A stretch of 64,000 nt of DNA from Nocardia araoensis NBRC 100135 (GCF_000308435.1 NZ_BAFR01000148.1:1-64000), one strand, 5' to 3'; shown: positions 23,401-32,225, counted from the first letter of the stretch. Notes: generated from the sequence alone by a model not told the origin. A program made the numbers and translations.

Positions 23401-25968
23401 ATGACGACTTCCACCACCCGGGCTCCGCGGAACCCGGCCGCAGGCGCGGACACGTCACTGTCGCACCGGCAGATCCTGACCATCCTGTCCGGGCTGCTGC
23501 TCGGCATGTTCCTGGCCGCGCTCGACCAGAACATCGTCAGCGTCGCGATCGTCAAGATCGCCAACAGCCTGCACGGTTTCGACGAACAGGCCTGGGCGAC
23601 GACCGCTTACCTGATCACCGCGACGATCACCACGCCGCTGTACGGCAAATTGGCCGACATCTACGGCCGCAAGCCGTTCTACCTCACGGCGATCAGCCTG
23701 TTCGTCATCGGTTCGGTGGCGTGCACCTTCGCCACCTCGATGTACCAGCTCGCCGCGTTCCGCGCGTTCCAGGGCTTGGGCGCGGGCGGACTGATGTCGT
23801 TGGCGTTCACCATCATCGGCGATATCGTCCCGGCCCGCGAACGGGTGCGCTACCAGGGATATTTCATGATGGTGTTCGGCACGGCCACCGTGCTGGGCCC
23901 GGTGCTCGGCGGCTTCTTCTCCGACTACGAAGAGCTCGGCGGCATCGAGGGCTGGCGGTGGGTGTTCCTGGTGAACGTCCCGGTCGGCGTACTCGCGCTG
24001 CTCGTGGTCGCCAAGGTGCTCAACGTGCCGCACCAGCGCCAGCACCACCGGATCGACTGGTTCGGCGCGCTGACGCTGACCATCTGCGTGGTGCCGCTGC
24101 TGATCGTCGCCGAACAAGGCAGGCACTGGGGATGGTCCTCGCATCGCTCACTGCTCTGCTACGGCATCGGCGCGGCGGGTCTGGTGCTGTTCGTCCTGGT
24201 CGAGTGGCTGATGAAGGACTCCGCACTGATCCCGTTGCGGTTGTTCAAGAACTCGACGTTCAGCGTCACCATCGCGGGCGGATTCATCGTCGGCGTCGCC
24301 ATGTTCGGCGCGATCACCATGGTTCCGCAGTACTTCCAGGTCGTGCGCGGCTACTCGCCGACGAAGGCAGGTCTGCTGATGCTGCCCTTGGTGCTCGGCA
24401 TCATGATCGGCTCGCAGACGGCGGGACGGATCACCAAGCGCACGGGTCGCTACAAGATCCTGCCGGTGACCGGCACGTTCATCGTCGCGATCGGCGCGAC
24501 CCTGTACGCGCAGGTGCACTACGACAGCCCGCTGTGGCAGCCGCTGGCCATCGGCGGACTGATCGGGCTCGGGCTCGGCTGTTGTATGCAGACGCTGATC
24601 ATCGCGGCGCAGAACGCCGGACCGCGCTCGGACATGGGCGTCTCCACCGCGTCGGCCACCTTCTTCCGGCAGATGGGCGGAACGCTCGGCGTCGCGGTGT
24701 TCCTGACCATCCTGTTCAACCTGCTGCCGCACCGGATCACCGATGCGTTCGGCGGCGCGCTGCCGCCCGGATTCGGGACCGAGCAGCTCAGCGGCATGCA
24801 GTCCAACACAAGCGGTATCGCGGCGCTGCCCGACGCGCTGAAGGTGCCGATCCTCACCGGTTTCACCAACTCCATGCACGGGGTGTTCTACGCGGCGGCC
24901 GCGGTCGCGCTGCTGGCCTGCGTGGTGCTCGTGTTCATGAAAGAGATCCCGTTGCAGGACACTCCGGCGCCCGCCGCGCAGACGCCGGCCGAGAAGGCCG
25001 GCGCCGCCGAGTCGCACTGGGACACGGATCAGGTCTGGGAGGGCGCCGCGCAGGCGCTGTCGGAGCCGGAACCGGTGCTGGCCGCCGCCGCGAGCGGCTA
25101 CGCCTCGGGCGATCCGGCGAGCAACGGCGCGTACCTGCGCGAACCGCGGGCGAGTTCCGATGGCGCCGAGCACGAAGGCCGTTCGCTCAGCGGCTACGTC
25201 CATCGTGAGGACGGCAGGCCGGTGCCCGCCGCCGCACTGACGCTGATCGACCATCAGGGGCGGCAGGCCGCGCGGACGGGCGGCGGCGCGGACGGCAGCT
25301 ACCTGGTCGGCGCGCCCGACGCGGGCAACTACGTGCTGATCGTGTCGGCCGCAGGGCATCAGCCCGCCGCGGTCAACGTGACGGTCGGAGACCGGCCGCA
25401 GCAATGCGACATCACCTTGCTCGGCTCCGGCGAGGTGTCCGGCGTGGTCCGGTCGAGCACCCTCGGCGAGCCGCTGCCCGGCGCGACCATCACGCTGACC
25501 GATCTGGACGGCGAGGTCGTCGGATCCGCGATCGCGGACGCCGACGGCGGCTACGTCTGCCACGGCGTCGTGCCCGGCACGTACACCGTCGTCGCGGTCG
25601 CCGAGCACATGCGTCCCAGCGCGACCGCGCTGACCGTGCCCGACAGCGGGCTGCTGCACCACGACATCGATCTCACGCCGATGGCGGTGCTCGCCGGGTC
25701 GGCGTGGTCGGACACCGGCCGGGCGATCGCGGACGTGCAGATCAGCGTGCTCGACGCGGCGGGCGTCCTGACCGCGACGACGCGCACCGACGAGAACGGC
25801 CGTTATGTCGTCACGGATCTCGCCGAAGGCGACTACACGGTCGTCGCACGCGGCTACCCCGCGGTGACCAGCCGGATCACGGTGAGCGGCGGCGAGGTGG
25901 ACCACGATGTGCGGCTGAGTTACGACATCGAGGACGAAGCGACCGGAAAGGTCCCGCCCGTCCGCTGA
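23401..25968 (+). CDS. DHA2 (EmrB/QacA) MFS efflux pump fused to carboxypeptidase-regulatory-like repeats
   Basis: An 855-residue protein. Residues 1-515 form a 14-helix drug:proton antiporter: ALDQNIVSVAIVKIA in helix 1, LYGKLADIYGRKPFYL (motif A), FQGLGAGGLMSLAF, GPVLGGFFSD (motif C). After an acidic, Ala-rich linker (516-595) come about three and a half beta-sandwich repeats of some 75-80 residues at 596-845. Each repeat has GxV...G.PvPgA.ltl and DGsY/GrYvv..l..G.YtvvA signatures, as in CarboxypepD_reg/CnaB domains. The topology of a 14-TM pump puts the tail in the cytoplasm, an odd place for such folds. It is cotranscribed with marR and ended by a strong hairpin. Drug specificity unknown. 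Confidence 0.93.
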   Translation: MTTSTTRAPRNPAAGADTSLSHRQILTILSGLLLGMFLAALDQNIVSVAIVKIANSLHGFDEQAWATTAYLITATITTPLYGKLADIYGRKPFYLTAISLFVIGSVACTFATSMYQLAAFRAFQGLGAGGLMSLAFTIIGDIVPARERVRYQGYFMMVFGTATVLGPVLGGFFSDYEELGGIEGWRWVFLVNVPVGVLALLVVAKVLNVPHQRQHHRIDWFGALTLTICVVPLLIVAEQGRHWGWSSHRSLLCYGIGAAGLVLFVLVEWLMKDSALIPLRLFKNSTFSVTIAGGFIVGVAMFGAITMVPQYFQVVRGYSPTKAGLLMLPLVLGIMIGSQTAGRITKRTGRYKILPVTGTFIVAIGATLYAQVHYDSPLWQPLAIGGLIGLGLGCCMQTLIIAAQNAGPRSDMGVSTASATFFRQMGGTLGVAVFLTILFNLLPHRITDAFGGALPPGFGTEQLSGMQSNTSGIAALPDALKVPILTGFTNSMHGVFYAAAAVALLACVVLVFMKEIPLQDTPAPAAQTPAEKAGAAESHWDTDQVWEGAAQALSEPEPVLAAAASGYASGDPASNGAYLREPRASSDGAEHEGRSLSGYVHREDGRPVPAAALTLIDHQGRQAARTGGGADGSYLVGAPDAGNYVLIVSAAGHQPAAVNVTVGDRPQQCDITLLGSGEVSGVVRSSTLGEPLPGATITLTDLDGEVVGSAIADADGGYVCHGVVPGTYTVVAVAEHMRPSATALTVPDSGLLHHDIDLTPMAVLAGSAWSDTGRAIADVQISVLDAAGVLTATTRTDENGRYVVTDLAEGDYTVVARGYPAVTSRITVSGGEVDHDVRLSYDIEDEATGKVPPVR

Positions 25969-25989
25969 CGGATTGCGCGGAGTAGGCAG

Positions 25990-26021
25990 GAGGGGCGGTG
26001 GTCACCGGACCACCGCCCCTC
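25990..26021. terminator. Hairpin after the efflux pump gene
   Basis: A perfect 13-bp stem, GAGGGGCGGTGGT (25990-26002) with its complement (26009-26021), and a 6-base loop, 21 bp after the pump stop and 51 bp from the convergent crotonase stop. Likely bidirectional. Confidence 0.8.
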
Positions 26022-26072
26022 GCCGTTCACGCCCGTGGGCTCCCCGCACGGTCCGAGCGGCTCACAGGGGGA

Positions 26073-27092
26073 TCATCCCTCCGACCGGTCGCGCTTGTGA
26101 TCGCCGAACGGTTCGTCGCGTTCCCGGACCGCCGTGCGGAAACCGGCGGCGGCGGCGCGGGTCTGGAAGGCGTAACCCTCCGCGGTGTGCCGGGAGATGC
26201 CGTCGAAGACGGTGCTGATCATGCCCGAGTTGGCCACGCCCTGGGCGTACAGCGCCGAGTTGAGCGCCAATTTGGCCATCATCAGCTGGTTGATCGGCAT
26301 GCGCGCGATCCGCGCGACGAATTCCTCGGTGCGCGCGTCGAGTTCGTCGGCGGGCCAGGATTCGATCGCCAGGCCCCACTCCACCGCTTGCTTGCCGGTG
26401 AGGCAGTCGCCGGTGAACAGCAGGCGCTTGGCGCGCTGGTCGCCGAGGCGATGCGCCCACATGCCCGCGGCCGGAACACCCCAGACCCGGGTGGGCGGAT
26501 AGCCGATCTTGGTGTCGTCGGCGCAGATGATCTGATCGGCGAACAGGGCGATGTCGCTGCCGCCTGCCACGGCGAAGCCGTGCAGCTTGGCCACGGTCGG
26601 CTTGTTCGCCTGCATCAGGCTGGCGAAACCGCGGTTGAACCGGCTCATCATCGCGTAGTCGATCATCGGGTCCCAGGTGCGCGCCGGATCGTGATTGCGG
26701 CCCTGCACCACCGGATCGACGACCGTCCCCGCCGCGTCGCCGGGACCGCCCGCCACCGCGAAACTCTGCTCGGCGAACATGCTCAGGTCGTATCCGCCGC
26801 AGAACCCCTTCCCGCGCCCGGACAACAGGATCACGTGCACGCGCGGGTCCAGATCCGCGCGTTCCACCGCGTGCGCCAGGTCGTTCGGCGTGTCCGGCGT
26901 GATCGCGTTGCCCTTCTCCGGCCGGTTGAACGTGATGCGCGCGATGCGGCCGTCTCGCTCGTAGGTCAGGGTTCGGTACTCGCGCGCGTCGTCCGGGTCG
27001 GGGCGCCCGGCCCAGGGCGAGTCCGGCTGCTCGGTCCACCCGCGATACCACGCGCCCGAGTCGCCTTCGGTCTGGATGTCACTGTCGGTCAT
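26073..27092 (-). CDS. Crotonase family enoyl-CoA hydratase/isomerase
   Basis: A 339-residue crotonase. Oxyanion-hole strands are visible at GRGKGFCGGYDLSMF and at KLHGFAVAGGSDIALFADQIIC. The family core is about 260 residues; here it carries an N-terminal extension (WYRGWTEQPDSPWAGRPDPDDAREY) and an insertion after the first motif (residues 105-150), seen in a mycobacterial/nocardial subgroup of unknown specificity. It acts on CoA thioesters in the cytosol. The gene is divergent from a TetR regulator with a perfect 18-bp palindrome between them, so it is the likely target. Hydratase, isomerase or hydrolase activity cannot be assigned by eye. Confidence 0.92.
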   Translation of the reverse strand: MTDSDIQTEGDSGAWYRGWTEQPDSPWAGRPDPDDAREYRTLTYERDGRIARITFNRPEKGNAITPDTPNDLAHAVERADLDPRVHVILLSGRGKGFCGGYDLSMFAEQSFAVAGGPGDAAGTVVDPVVQGRNHDPARTWDPMIDYAMMSRFNRGFASLMQANKPTVAKLHGFAVAGGSDIALFADQIICADDTKIGYPPTRVWGVPAAGMWAHRLGDQRAKRLLFTGDCLTGKQAVEWGLAIESWPADELDARTEEFVARIARMPINQLMMAKLALNSALYAQGVANSGMISTVFDGISRHTAEGYAFQTRAAAAGFRTAVRERDEPFGDHKRDRSEG

Positions 27093-27152
27093 CGTTTTCC
27101 CTTCGACGCTGATCCGGAACCCGTCTCCGCAGTCTGGCGCAACCGCCGATTG

Positions 27153-27170
27153 ACAGTCAATATTGACTGT
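27153..27170. promoter_or_regulatory. Perfect 18-bp palindrome, TetR operator
   Basis: ACAGTCAATATTGACTGT is fully symmetric and lies 61 bp from the crotonase start and 31 bp from the divergent TetR start. It is the only strong inverted repeat in this promoter. Confidence 0.72.
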
Positions 27171-27200
27171 GAAAGTGTCGCGCCGACGGAGGGAGGCGGA

Positions 27201-27800
27201 ATGGCCGGACTACGCGAGGAACAGAAGCGAGCGACCCGCGTCCGCATCCTCGACGCCGCCGCCGACCTGCTGGCCGAACAGGGTTACCGGGCGCTGTCCA
27301 CCCTGTCCGTGCAGCGCGCCGCGAAGGTCAGCCGCGGAGCGCTGCTGCATCATTTCCCGACCCTCGGCGCGTTGATCACCGATCTGGTCGGCCATTTGGT
27401 CGCGCGCAACGAAGCGGCGGTCGGCGAGATCGCGATCGGACTCGGCGACGGGGCCGACCCCGTCCGGCGCGCCTTGACCGCCCTGTACGAGTCGATGGCG
27501 CGCCCGGCGGCGCAAGCCGAGTTCGAACTGTGGGCGGCCGCGCGGACCGATCCGGCGCTTGCCGAGGCGTTGCGCGCGGCCGAACGCGCGGCCGGGCGCG
27601 ATCTGCGCCGCGTGGTGGACGCGCTGTTCGGTCCGGCCGTCGTCACCCGTCCGAGTTATCCGGCCGTCCGCGATCTCACCGTCGCGATACTGCGCGGCAC
27701 CGCGATGTCCCGTCCGTTGCGCACTTCCGAGCGCGCCGCCACGGCAACCATCGACCGATGGGCGCAGGCCATGGCAGTCCTACTCGCGCAGGACACTTAG
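27201..27800 (+). CDS. TetR family transcriptional regulator
   Basis: A 199-residue TetR-type repressor with HTH at residues 15-60 (RVRILDAAADLLAEQGY, then STLSVQRAAKVSRGALLHHFPT). The C-terminal domain is of the usual all-helical kind. GGGAGGCGG precedes ATG 27201. It is divergent from the crotonase gene, with a perfect 18-bp palindrome in between. A role in CoA-ester catabolism with an acyl-CoA inducer is the simplest inference. Confidence 0.93.
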   Translation: MAGLREEQKRATRVRILDAAADLLAEQGYRALSTLSVQRAAKVSRGALLHHFPTLGALITDLVGHLVARNEAAVGEIAIGLGDGADPVRRALTALYESMARPAAQAEFELWAAARTDPALAEALRAAERAAGRDLRRVVDALFGPAVVTRPSYPAVRDLTVAILRGTAMSRPLRTSERAATATIDRWAQAMAVLLAQDT

Positions 27801-27891
27801 CAAGCGAGAAGCAGCGAGGCGGTCGACAGAGATGTGACACGCCTCACTCGAGCGCCGGATTGTGCTGTCTCACACACTCTCGCTATCCTGG

Positions 27892-27923
27892 CTGCACTTT
27901 GAGACCATCGAGTCTCAATGCAG
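27892..27923. promoter_or_regulatory. Long inverted repeat upstream of the cutinase gene
   Basis: CTGCA then, after a two-base bulge, TTGAGAC (27899-27905) pair with GTCTCAA and TGCAG (27912-27923) around a 6-base CATCGA centre. It lies 91 bp after the TetR stop and about 97 bp before the cutinase start. It could be a terminator for tetR, an operator, or a leader structure. Confidence 0.5.
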
Positions 27924-28019
27924 CCTTCGACGGGGCCTTCGACCACCGCACGGCGCCCGGCGGAGGCCGATTCCTGCCGGGGAGCGCCTGCGGCGCCTGT
28001 ACTACCAGGAGCAAACGCC

Positions 28020-28928
28020 ATGCGATCGAAGTGGATCTCGGCGGCCATCGGTGTCACGGCGATGGCGCTGTCGTGCGTCGGGCCGGGCAGCGGGCCCGCC
28101 GTCGCCGAGCCGGATTGCCCGAGCATGTACGTGGTGGCGATCCCGGGCACCTGGGAGACCACCGACCGGCCGGACGGCGAGCGCCCCGGGCCGGGGATGC
28201 TGGCCGGAGTCACCAGCGGACTGCCGCCCTCGGTGCGAGTGGACTACGTCAGCTACGCCGCGACCGCATTCCCCTGGGAGACCGAGGTTTACGGCGCATC
28301 CAAACGCGAGGCCGTCGACAACGCGCGCGGCATGATCGGGGCGATGGCCAGGGCCTGCGGCGCGACCAAGATCGCATTACTCGGCTACAGCCAGGGCGCC
28401 GACGCCGCGGGCGATCTGGCCGCCGAGATCGGCACCGGCATCGGCGTCGTGCCGCCGCAGCGGATCGCGGCGGTCGGGCTCATCTCCGACCCGCGCCGCT
28501 CCCCCACCGACGCGCTGGTCGGCCCGCCGGTGGGCGGCGCGGGCGCGGGCGGTCCGCGCATCGGCGGCTTCGGCTGGGTCACCCCGCAGACCCGCACCAT
28601 CTGCGCCGCGGGCGATCTGTACTGCTCCACGGCTTCGGACGATTTCGTGACCCGCTTCGCGGGCTTCCTGGCCCAGACCTCCCATCCCGACCCGGCGAAC
28701 CTCTGGCGCTACCAGCTGGAAATGGGCGCCATCGTCGGCGATCTGATGTCCAACGGCGGATTCCCCTTGTTGCAGAGCCAGTTGTCGGAGTCGGCGAACC
28801 AGGAACGGGCCCGGTTGCTGGACGAGTTCTACCGCTCCCAGGCGCACACCGCCTACGGCAGCTACCGCGTCGGCGACGGAGCGACCGCGCTGTCGTGGAT
28901 GCACGACTGGCTGGCGTCGCTGGCCTGA
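28020..28928 (+). CDS. Secreted cutinase-family serine esterase
   Basis: A 302-residue cutinase-like protein. Residues 1-29 are a signal peptide (MRSKWISAAIGVTAMALSCVG, cleavage near AVAEP). The mature enzyme has cysteines in EPDCPSMYVVAIPGTWE and RACGATK, the nucleophile elbow GYSQG, and the C-terminal TICAAGDLYCSTASDD pair with the catalytic aspartate region, the usual cutinase disulphide pattern. The histidine is expected in the DPANLWRY-to-HTAYG section. AGGAG lies before ATG 28020. Mycobacterial homologues (Culps) act as lipases or phospholipases rather than on cutin. A long hairpin precedes the gene. Confidence 0.88.
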   Translation: MRSKWISAAIGVTAMALSCVGPGSGPAVAEPDCPSMYVVAIPGTWETTDRPDGERPGPGMLAGVTSGLPPSVRVDYVSYAATAFPWETEVYGASKREAVDNARGMIGAMARACGATKIALLGYSQGADAAGDLAAEIGTGIGVVPPQRIAAVGLISDPRRSPTDALVGPPVGGAGAGGPRIGGFGWVTPQTRTICAAGDLYCSTASDDFVTRFAGFLAQTSHPDPANLWRYQLEMGAIVGDLMSNGGFPLLQSQLSESANQERARLLDEFYRSQAHTAYGSYRVGDGATALSWMHDWLASLA

Positions 28929-28929
28929 G

Positions 28930-29379
28930 TCAGGGGGCGAGCCTGCGCGCGACCTCGCCGAGACCCTCCGCGACGGCGCTCTGCTGAGCGGCGGTGAGCA
29001 CGTCGACGAGAACGCGGCGGACGGTCGCGACATGGTCCGGCGCCAGCTGCGCCAGCCTTTCCCGGCCCGCACCGGTGAGCACGGCGATGACTCCGCGCAC
29101 GTCGGTCGGGCAGGTCTCGCGCACCAGCAGCCCGGCCTTCTCCAGCTGCGTCACCTGGTAGGTCAGGCCGCTTTTGGAGGTGTAGAGCGCGTCGGCCAGT
29201 TCGGTCATCCGCAGGCGGCCCTCCGGCGCGTCGGCGAGCCGCACGAGCACCTCGTACTGCGTGTGGGACAGCCCTTCCCGCTTGAGTTGCCGTTCCACCT
29301 CGCGGCCCACCAGGGCGCCCGCCGCGAGGAAGCTGTGCCACACCTGCATCTCGCGCGCGTTCAGCCACCTGGTCTCCAC
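28930..29379 (-). CDS. MarR family transcriptional regulator (possible MhqR-like sensor)
   Basis: A 149-residue MarR protein: QYEVLVRLADAPEGRLRMTELADALYTSKSGLTYQVTQLEKAGLL contains the winged HTH, followed by the wing RETCPTDVRG. A cysteine (ETC) sits in the wing, a possible redox site. It is divergent from a LigB-type dioxygenase; two palindromes of the AGTTCAAATTTGAACT type lie between them, and a third near copy is found before the YceI gene at 34063. MhqR-type MarR proteins regulate ring-cleaving dioxygenases and flavin reductases in response to quinones, and the same role is inferred here. Confidence 0.93.
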   Translation of the reverse strand: METRWLNAREMQVWHSFLAAGALVGREVERQLKREGLSHTQYEVLVRLADAPEGRLRMTELADALYTSKSGLTYQVTQLEKAGLLVRETCPTDVRGVIAVLTGAGRERLAQLAPDHVATVRRVLVDVLTAAQQSAVAEGLGEVARRLAP

Positions 29380-29397
29380 GGCTCCACCCTAGCCGCA

Positions 29398-29415
29398 TTG
29401 TTCAAATTTGAACAA
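29398..29415. promoter_or_regulatory. MarR operator O1
   Basis: TTGTTCAAATTTGAACAA is a perfect 18-bp palindrome 18 bp upstream of the MarR start. Its core AGTTCAAATTTGAACT-like sequence recurs at 29429 and 34063. Confidence 0.8.
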
Positions 29416-29428
29416 CTGGCTACAGTGG

Positions 29429-29444
29429 AGTTCGAATTTGAACT
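29429..29444. promoter_or_regulatory. MarR operator O2
   Basis: AGTTCGAATTTGAACT, one mismatched pair from perfect symmetry, centred 30 bp from O1 and 29 bp before the LigB start. Together the two sites would close both divergent promoters. Confidence 0.75.
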
Positions 29445-29473
29445 ACCTGGGCGGCCGAGCAAGGAGTAGCGCC

Positions 29474-30259
29474 ATGACCACCACGACCACCGAACGGATG
29501 CCGGTGCTCTATCTCTCGCACGGCGCCCCGCCGCTGGCCGATCACGCGAGCTGGCCCGCCGAGCTGGCGGCGTGGTCGCGCGCCTTGCCGCGCCCCCGCG
29601 CGATCCTGATGGTCTCCGCGCACTGGGAATCCGCGCCGATCGCGCTCGGCGCCACCGAGACGGTGCCGCTGGTCTACGACTTCTGGGGCTTCCCCGAGCG
29701 GTACTACCAGGTGCGCTATCCCGCGCCGGGCGCGCCGGAGCTGGCCGAGAAGGTGCGAAACCTGTTGCGCGGACCCGGTGTCACCGTGGCGGACGTCCCG
29801 GAGCGCGGGCTCGACCACGGAACCTACGTGCCGCTGAAGGAGATGTACCCGGACGCCGATGTGCCGGTGTTGCAACTGTCCATGCCGACCCTCGACCCCC
29901 GGATGCTGCTGGACATCGGCCGCAAGCTGGCGCCGCTGCGTGACGAGGGCGTGCTGATCGTCGGCAGCGGTTTCTTCACCCACAACCTGCGCGCCATGAC
30001 GGCCGACGACGAGCACGTGCACTCCTTCACCGCCGAATTCGACGCGTGGGGCCGCGAGGCGCTGGCCGCCCACGACGTGGACGCGCTGCTCGATTTCGAG
30101 CGCAAGGCGCCCGCCGCCCGCCTGGCCCATCCCCGCGCCGAGCACTTCGCACCGCTGTTCGTCGCGCTCGGCGCGGGCGAGGACGACCTCGGCGCGCTGC
30201 GCACCGTCATCGACGGCTACTGGTTCGGCATGGCGCGACGGTCCGTCCAGCTCGGCTGA
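29474..30259 (+). CDS. LigB family extradiol ring-cleavage dioxygenase (DODA/YgiD-like)
   Basis: A 261-residue class III extradiol dioxygenase. Metal ligands and acid-base residues are visible in YLSHGAPPLADH, SAHWES, GLDHGTYVPLK and GSGFFTHNLRA, the set characteristic of the 4,5-DOPA dioxygenase/YgiD branch with a non-haem Fe(II) or Zn. AAGGAG precedes ATG 29474. It is controlled by the divergent MarR through two operators. Probable substrates are catechols formed from aromatic compounds or quinone reduction; none of the usual meta-cleavage genes follow, which suggests detoxification rather than growth. Confidence 0.93.
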   Translation: MTTTTTERMPVLYLSHGAPPLADHASWPAELAAWSRALPRPRAILMVSAHWESAPIALGATETVPLVYDFWGFPERYYQVRYPAPGAPELAEKVRNLLRGPGVTVADVPERGLDHGTYVPLKEMYPDADVPVLQLSMPTLDPRMLLDIGRKLAPLRDEGVLIVGSGFFTHNLRAMTADDEHVHSFTAEFDAWGREALAAHDVDALLDFERKAPAARLAHPRAEHFAPLFVALGAGEDDLGALRTVIDGYWFGMARRSVQLG

Positions 30260-30274
30260 CCGCCGCGCGCCGCG

Positions 30275-30808
30275 TCATCGGAGGCGCAACGCCGTCAGCC
30301 GCCAGCCGGCCGAGCGGGTCCGCACGATGCGTGCCGCCAGAGCGAAACGCCGCCCGCCGCGGGCGTACGCGGCGAAGACCTCGGCGGCCCTGGCGTCCAC
30401 GAGCACCACGCTCACCCGGACCGGCACCGCGACCCCGAGTCCGCGACCCGGGACGTAACCGGCGTCGAGCAACGTGCGCACCGCGGCGACGACCGTGGCG
30501 TCGGCGACCACGGCCAGTTGCGGCACAGGTCTCCTGCGGTCGAGCACCTCCAGGACTATGCGCACCGCCGACTCGGCGAACCGGCGTGCCGCCGAGGGGG
30601 TTTCGTCCCCCGCCGCAGCCGCGGGCGCATGACTCCGCCGCACCGCGCTGCGTACCCCGGCACTCGACCGGCCGGACAGGGCGCGCGGCCGGGTGCGGCA
30701 GGGTAATGCCCGAGCGGGCGCCGGATCGCGAGCCTCGGCGCGTCTGCGACTGTCCAAGGGCGGCTCCGGATTCGGAGCAGGCGCCAACCAATCGTGATAA
30801 CCAGCCAT
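30275..30808 (-). CDS. Rv3235 family protein (DUF6459-like)
   Basis: A 177-residue protein. Residues 1-80 are Arg/Pro/Ala-rich and probably disordered; the conserved part starts near residue 75 (RRFAESAVRIVLEVLDRRRPVPQLAVV) and ends with FALAARIVRTRSAGWRLTALRLR, the pattern that I associate with the actinobacterial Rv3235/DUF6459 family. AGGGGA lies six bases before ATG 30808. In mycobacteria the gene lies near secA and raiA, which are not present here. Function unknown; the C-terminal piece looks like a small beta-sandwich similar to wing-type or SNTF-like domains. Confidence 0.8.
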   Translation of the reverse strand: MAGYHDWLAPAPNPEPPLDSRRRAEARDPAPARALPCRTRPRALSGRSSAGVRSAVRRSHAPAAAAGDETPSAARRFAESAVRIVLEVLDRRRPVPQLAVVADATVVAAVRTLLDAGYVPGRGLGVAVPVRVSVVLVDARAAEVFAAYARGGRRFALAARIVRTRSAGWRLTALRLR

Positions 30809-30977
30809 GCAAATCCCCTTCGCAACCCGATGGTCGAAACCCTGTGGCGACCGATTCTGCGGACCGGGCACCGGAAGTCGCGCGTAGTCGGCTACCCGAT
30901 TACGCCCCCGATCCGGCGCGTACGAAAACCGACCTAGGTTGGAAGGGACAGCCCCGACCCGGAAGCGGAGACCCTGG

Positions 30978-32225
30978 ATGACCGACGAGCGAGGAGCGGA
31001 TGTGACCGTGCCCGGAAAGTCCGCGACCTCGCGCCGCTCGGCCCGCCTCGCCCTACTGACGTTCGCCGGTGGGCTCGCCGGCTATCTCGTGCTCGGCCAG
31101 TCGCTCGCGATCCTGCCGGTTTCCTGGACGATGCCGCTGCTGCGCAACGCGATCGCCCAGTCGGCCGTGCTCTTGCTCGGCGCGGTCCGTGACGCGCTGG
31201 GCTCGTGGAACATGGTGCTGGCGGTGGTCGCGACCGGGCTCGCGCTGACGGCGCTTCGCTCGGCCGAGCGCGGACGGCGCGCGGCGGGCACGGTGACCGG
31301 CGTGGCCGTCGTCGGCCTGGCGCTGTCCGTCGCGACCAGCGCGACGCTGATGTTCGCGGCGCACGACGCGGCGGGCGTCTGGGTTCGGTTCGCTCCGGCC
31401 GTCCCGTTCCGCAGCGTCGGCGACGCGCCCGACGAGACCGTCACCTACGCGACCGTCGACGGGCAGCCCATCCAGGCGGATCTGTATCTGCCCGCACGGG
31501 GGCAGGCACCGGCCCCGCTGGTGGTGAGCATCCACGGCGGCGCGTTCGTCGGTGGCAGCCGCGGCACCGACGCCTACACGACCTGGCTCGCCGAGAACGG
31601 ATACGCCGTCCTCGACGTCGACTACCGCCTCTCCGACGAGGCCGCCCACCGCTGGGACACCGCGGACGCCGATATCGCCTGCGCACTGACCTGGGCCGCC
31701 GGGAACGCGCAGCGGTACGACTGGGACATGCGGCGGGTCGCCACGTTCGGCGAATCCGCGGGCGGCAATCTGGCCATCGATGTCGCGAACAAGGTCGATG
31801 CCGGTGCCTTGCGTCCCAGCTGTGGCAACGCCGGGGATCTGCCGAAGGTGCGCGCAGCGATCGCGCTGTATCCGGTGGTCGATCTCGCCGCTTCCGGCAC
31901 CGAGACCGCGCTCGGCGTCGACGCGGCCCGGCAGTATCTCGGCGGCACGCCCGAGCAGTACCCCGAGCGCTACACCGCGACGAGTTCGGCTCCGCACGTC
32001 ACCGCGGCCTCCCCGCCCACCTTGTTGATCCAGGGGTCCAGCGATCACCTGGTGCTCGCCGAGCACACCGCGGCCTACGCCGCAGCACTCGAGACCGCGG
32101 GAGTCCCGCAGCGCTACGTCGAACTGCCCTTCCTGGAACACGCCTTCGGCACCACCGAACTCGACACGGGCGCACAGGTCACCCGCGAACTCGCCAGGAC
32201 CTGGCTGACGGAATACCTGCCGTAA
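30978..32225 (+). CDS. Membrane-anchored alpha/beta hydrolase (esterase/lipase)
   Basis: A 415-residue protein. Three hydrophobic helices near residues 22-125 (LALLTFAGGLAGYLVLGQSLAIL, MVLAVVATGLALTAL, VTGVAVVGLALSVATSATLMF) anchor it; the rest is an HSL/carboxylesterase-like domain with HGGAF oxyanion motif, GESAGG nucleophile elbow, acid in IQGSSDHLV and histidine in FLEHAFG. Cysteines flank the segment RPSCGN. GGAAGCGGAG lies before ATG 30978. The enzyme should face the outside. Similar three-helix esterases occur in Nocardia and Streptomyces; substrate unknown. It probably does not form an operon with the next genes, which have their own promoter. Confidence 0.9.
   Translation: MTDERGADVTVPGKSATSRRSARLALLTFAGGLAGYLVLGQSLAILPVSWTMPLLRNAIAQSAVLLLGAVRDALGSWNMVLAVVATGLALTALRSAERGRRAAGTVTGVAVVGLALSVATSATLMFAAHDAAGVWVRFAPAVPFRSVGDAPDETVTYATVDGQPIQADLYLPARGQAPAPLVVSIHGGAFVGGSRGTDAYTTWLAENGYAVLDVDYRLSDEAAHRWDTADADIACALTWAAGNAQRYDWDMRRVATFGESAGGNLAIDVANKVDAGALRPSCGNAGDLPKVRAAIALYPVVDLAASGTETALGVDAARQYLGGTPEQYPERYTATSSAPHVTAASPPTLLIQGSSDHLVLAEHTAAYAAALETAGVPQRYVELPFLEHAFGTTELDTGAQVTRELARTWLTEYLP

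Noticed and set aside
21950..25968. Mobile resistance island (APH plus efflux pump)
   Set aside because: No transposase, integron or inverted ends, and base composition is like the rest of the window.
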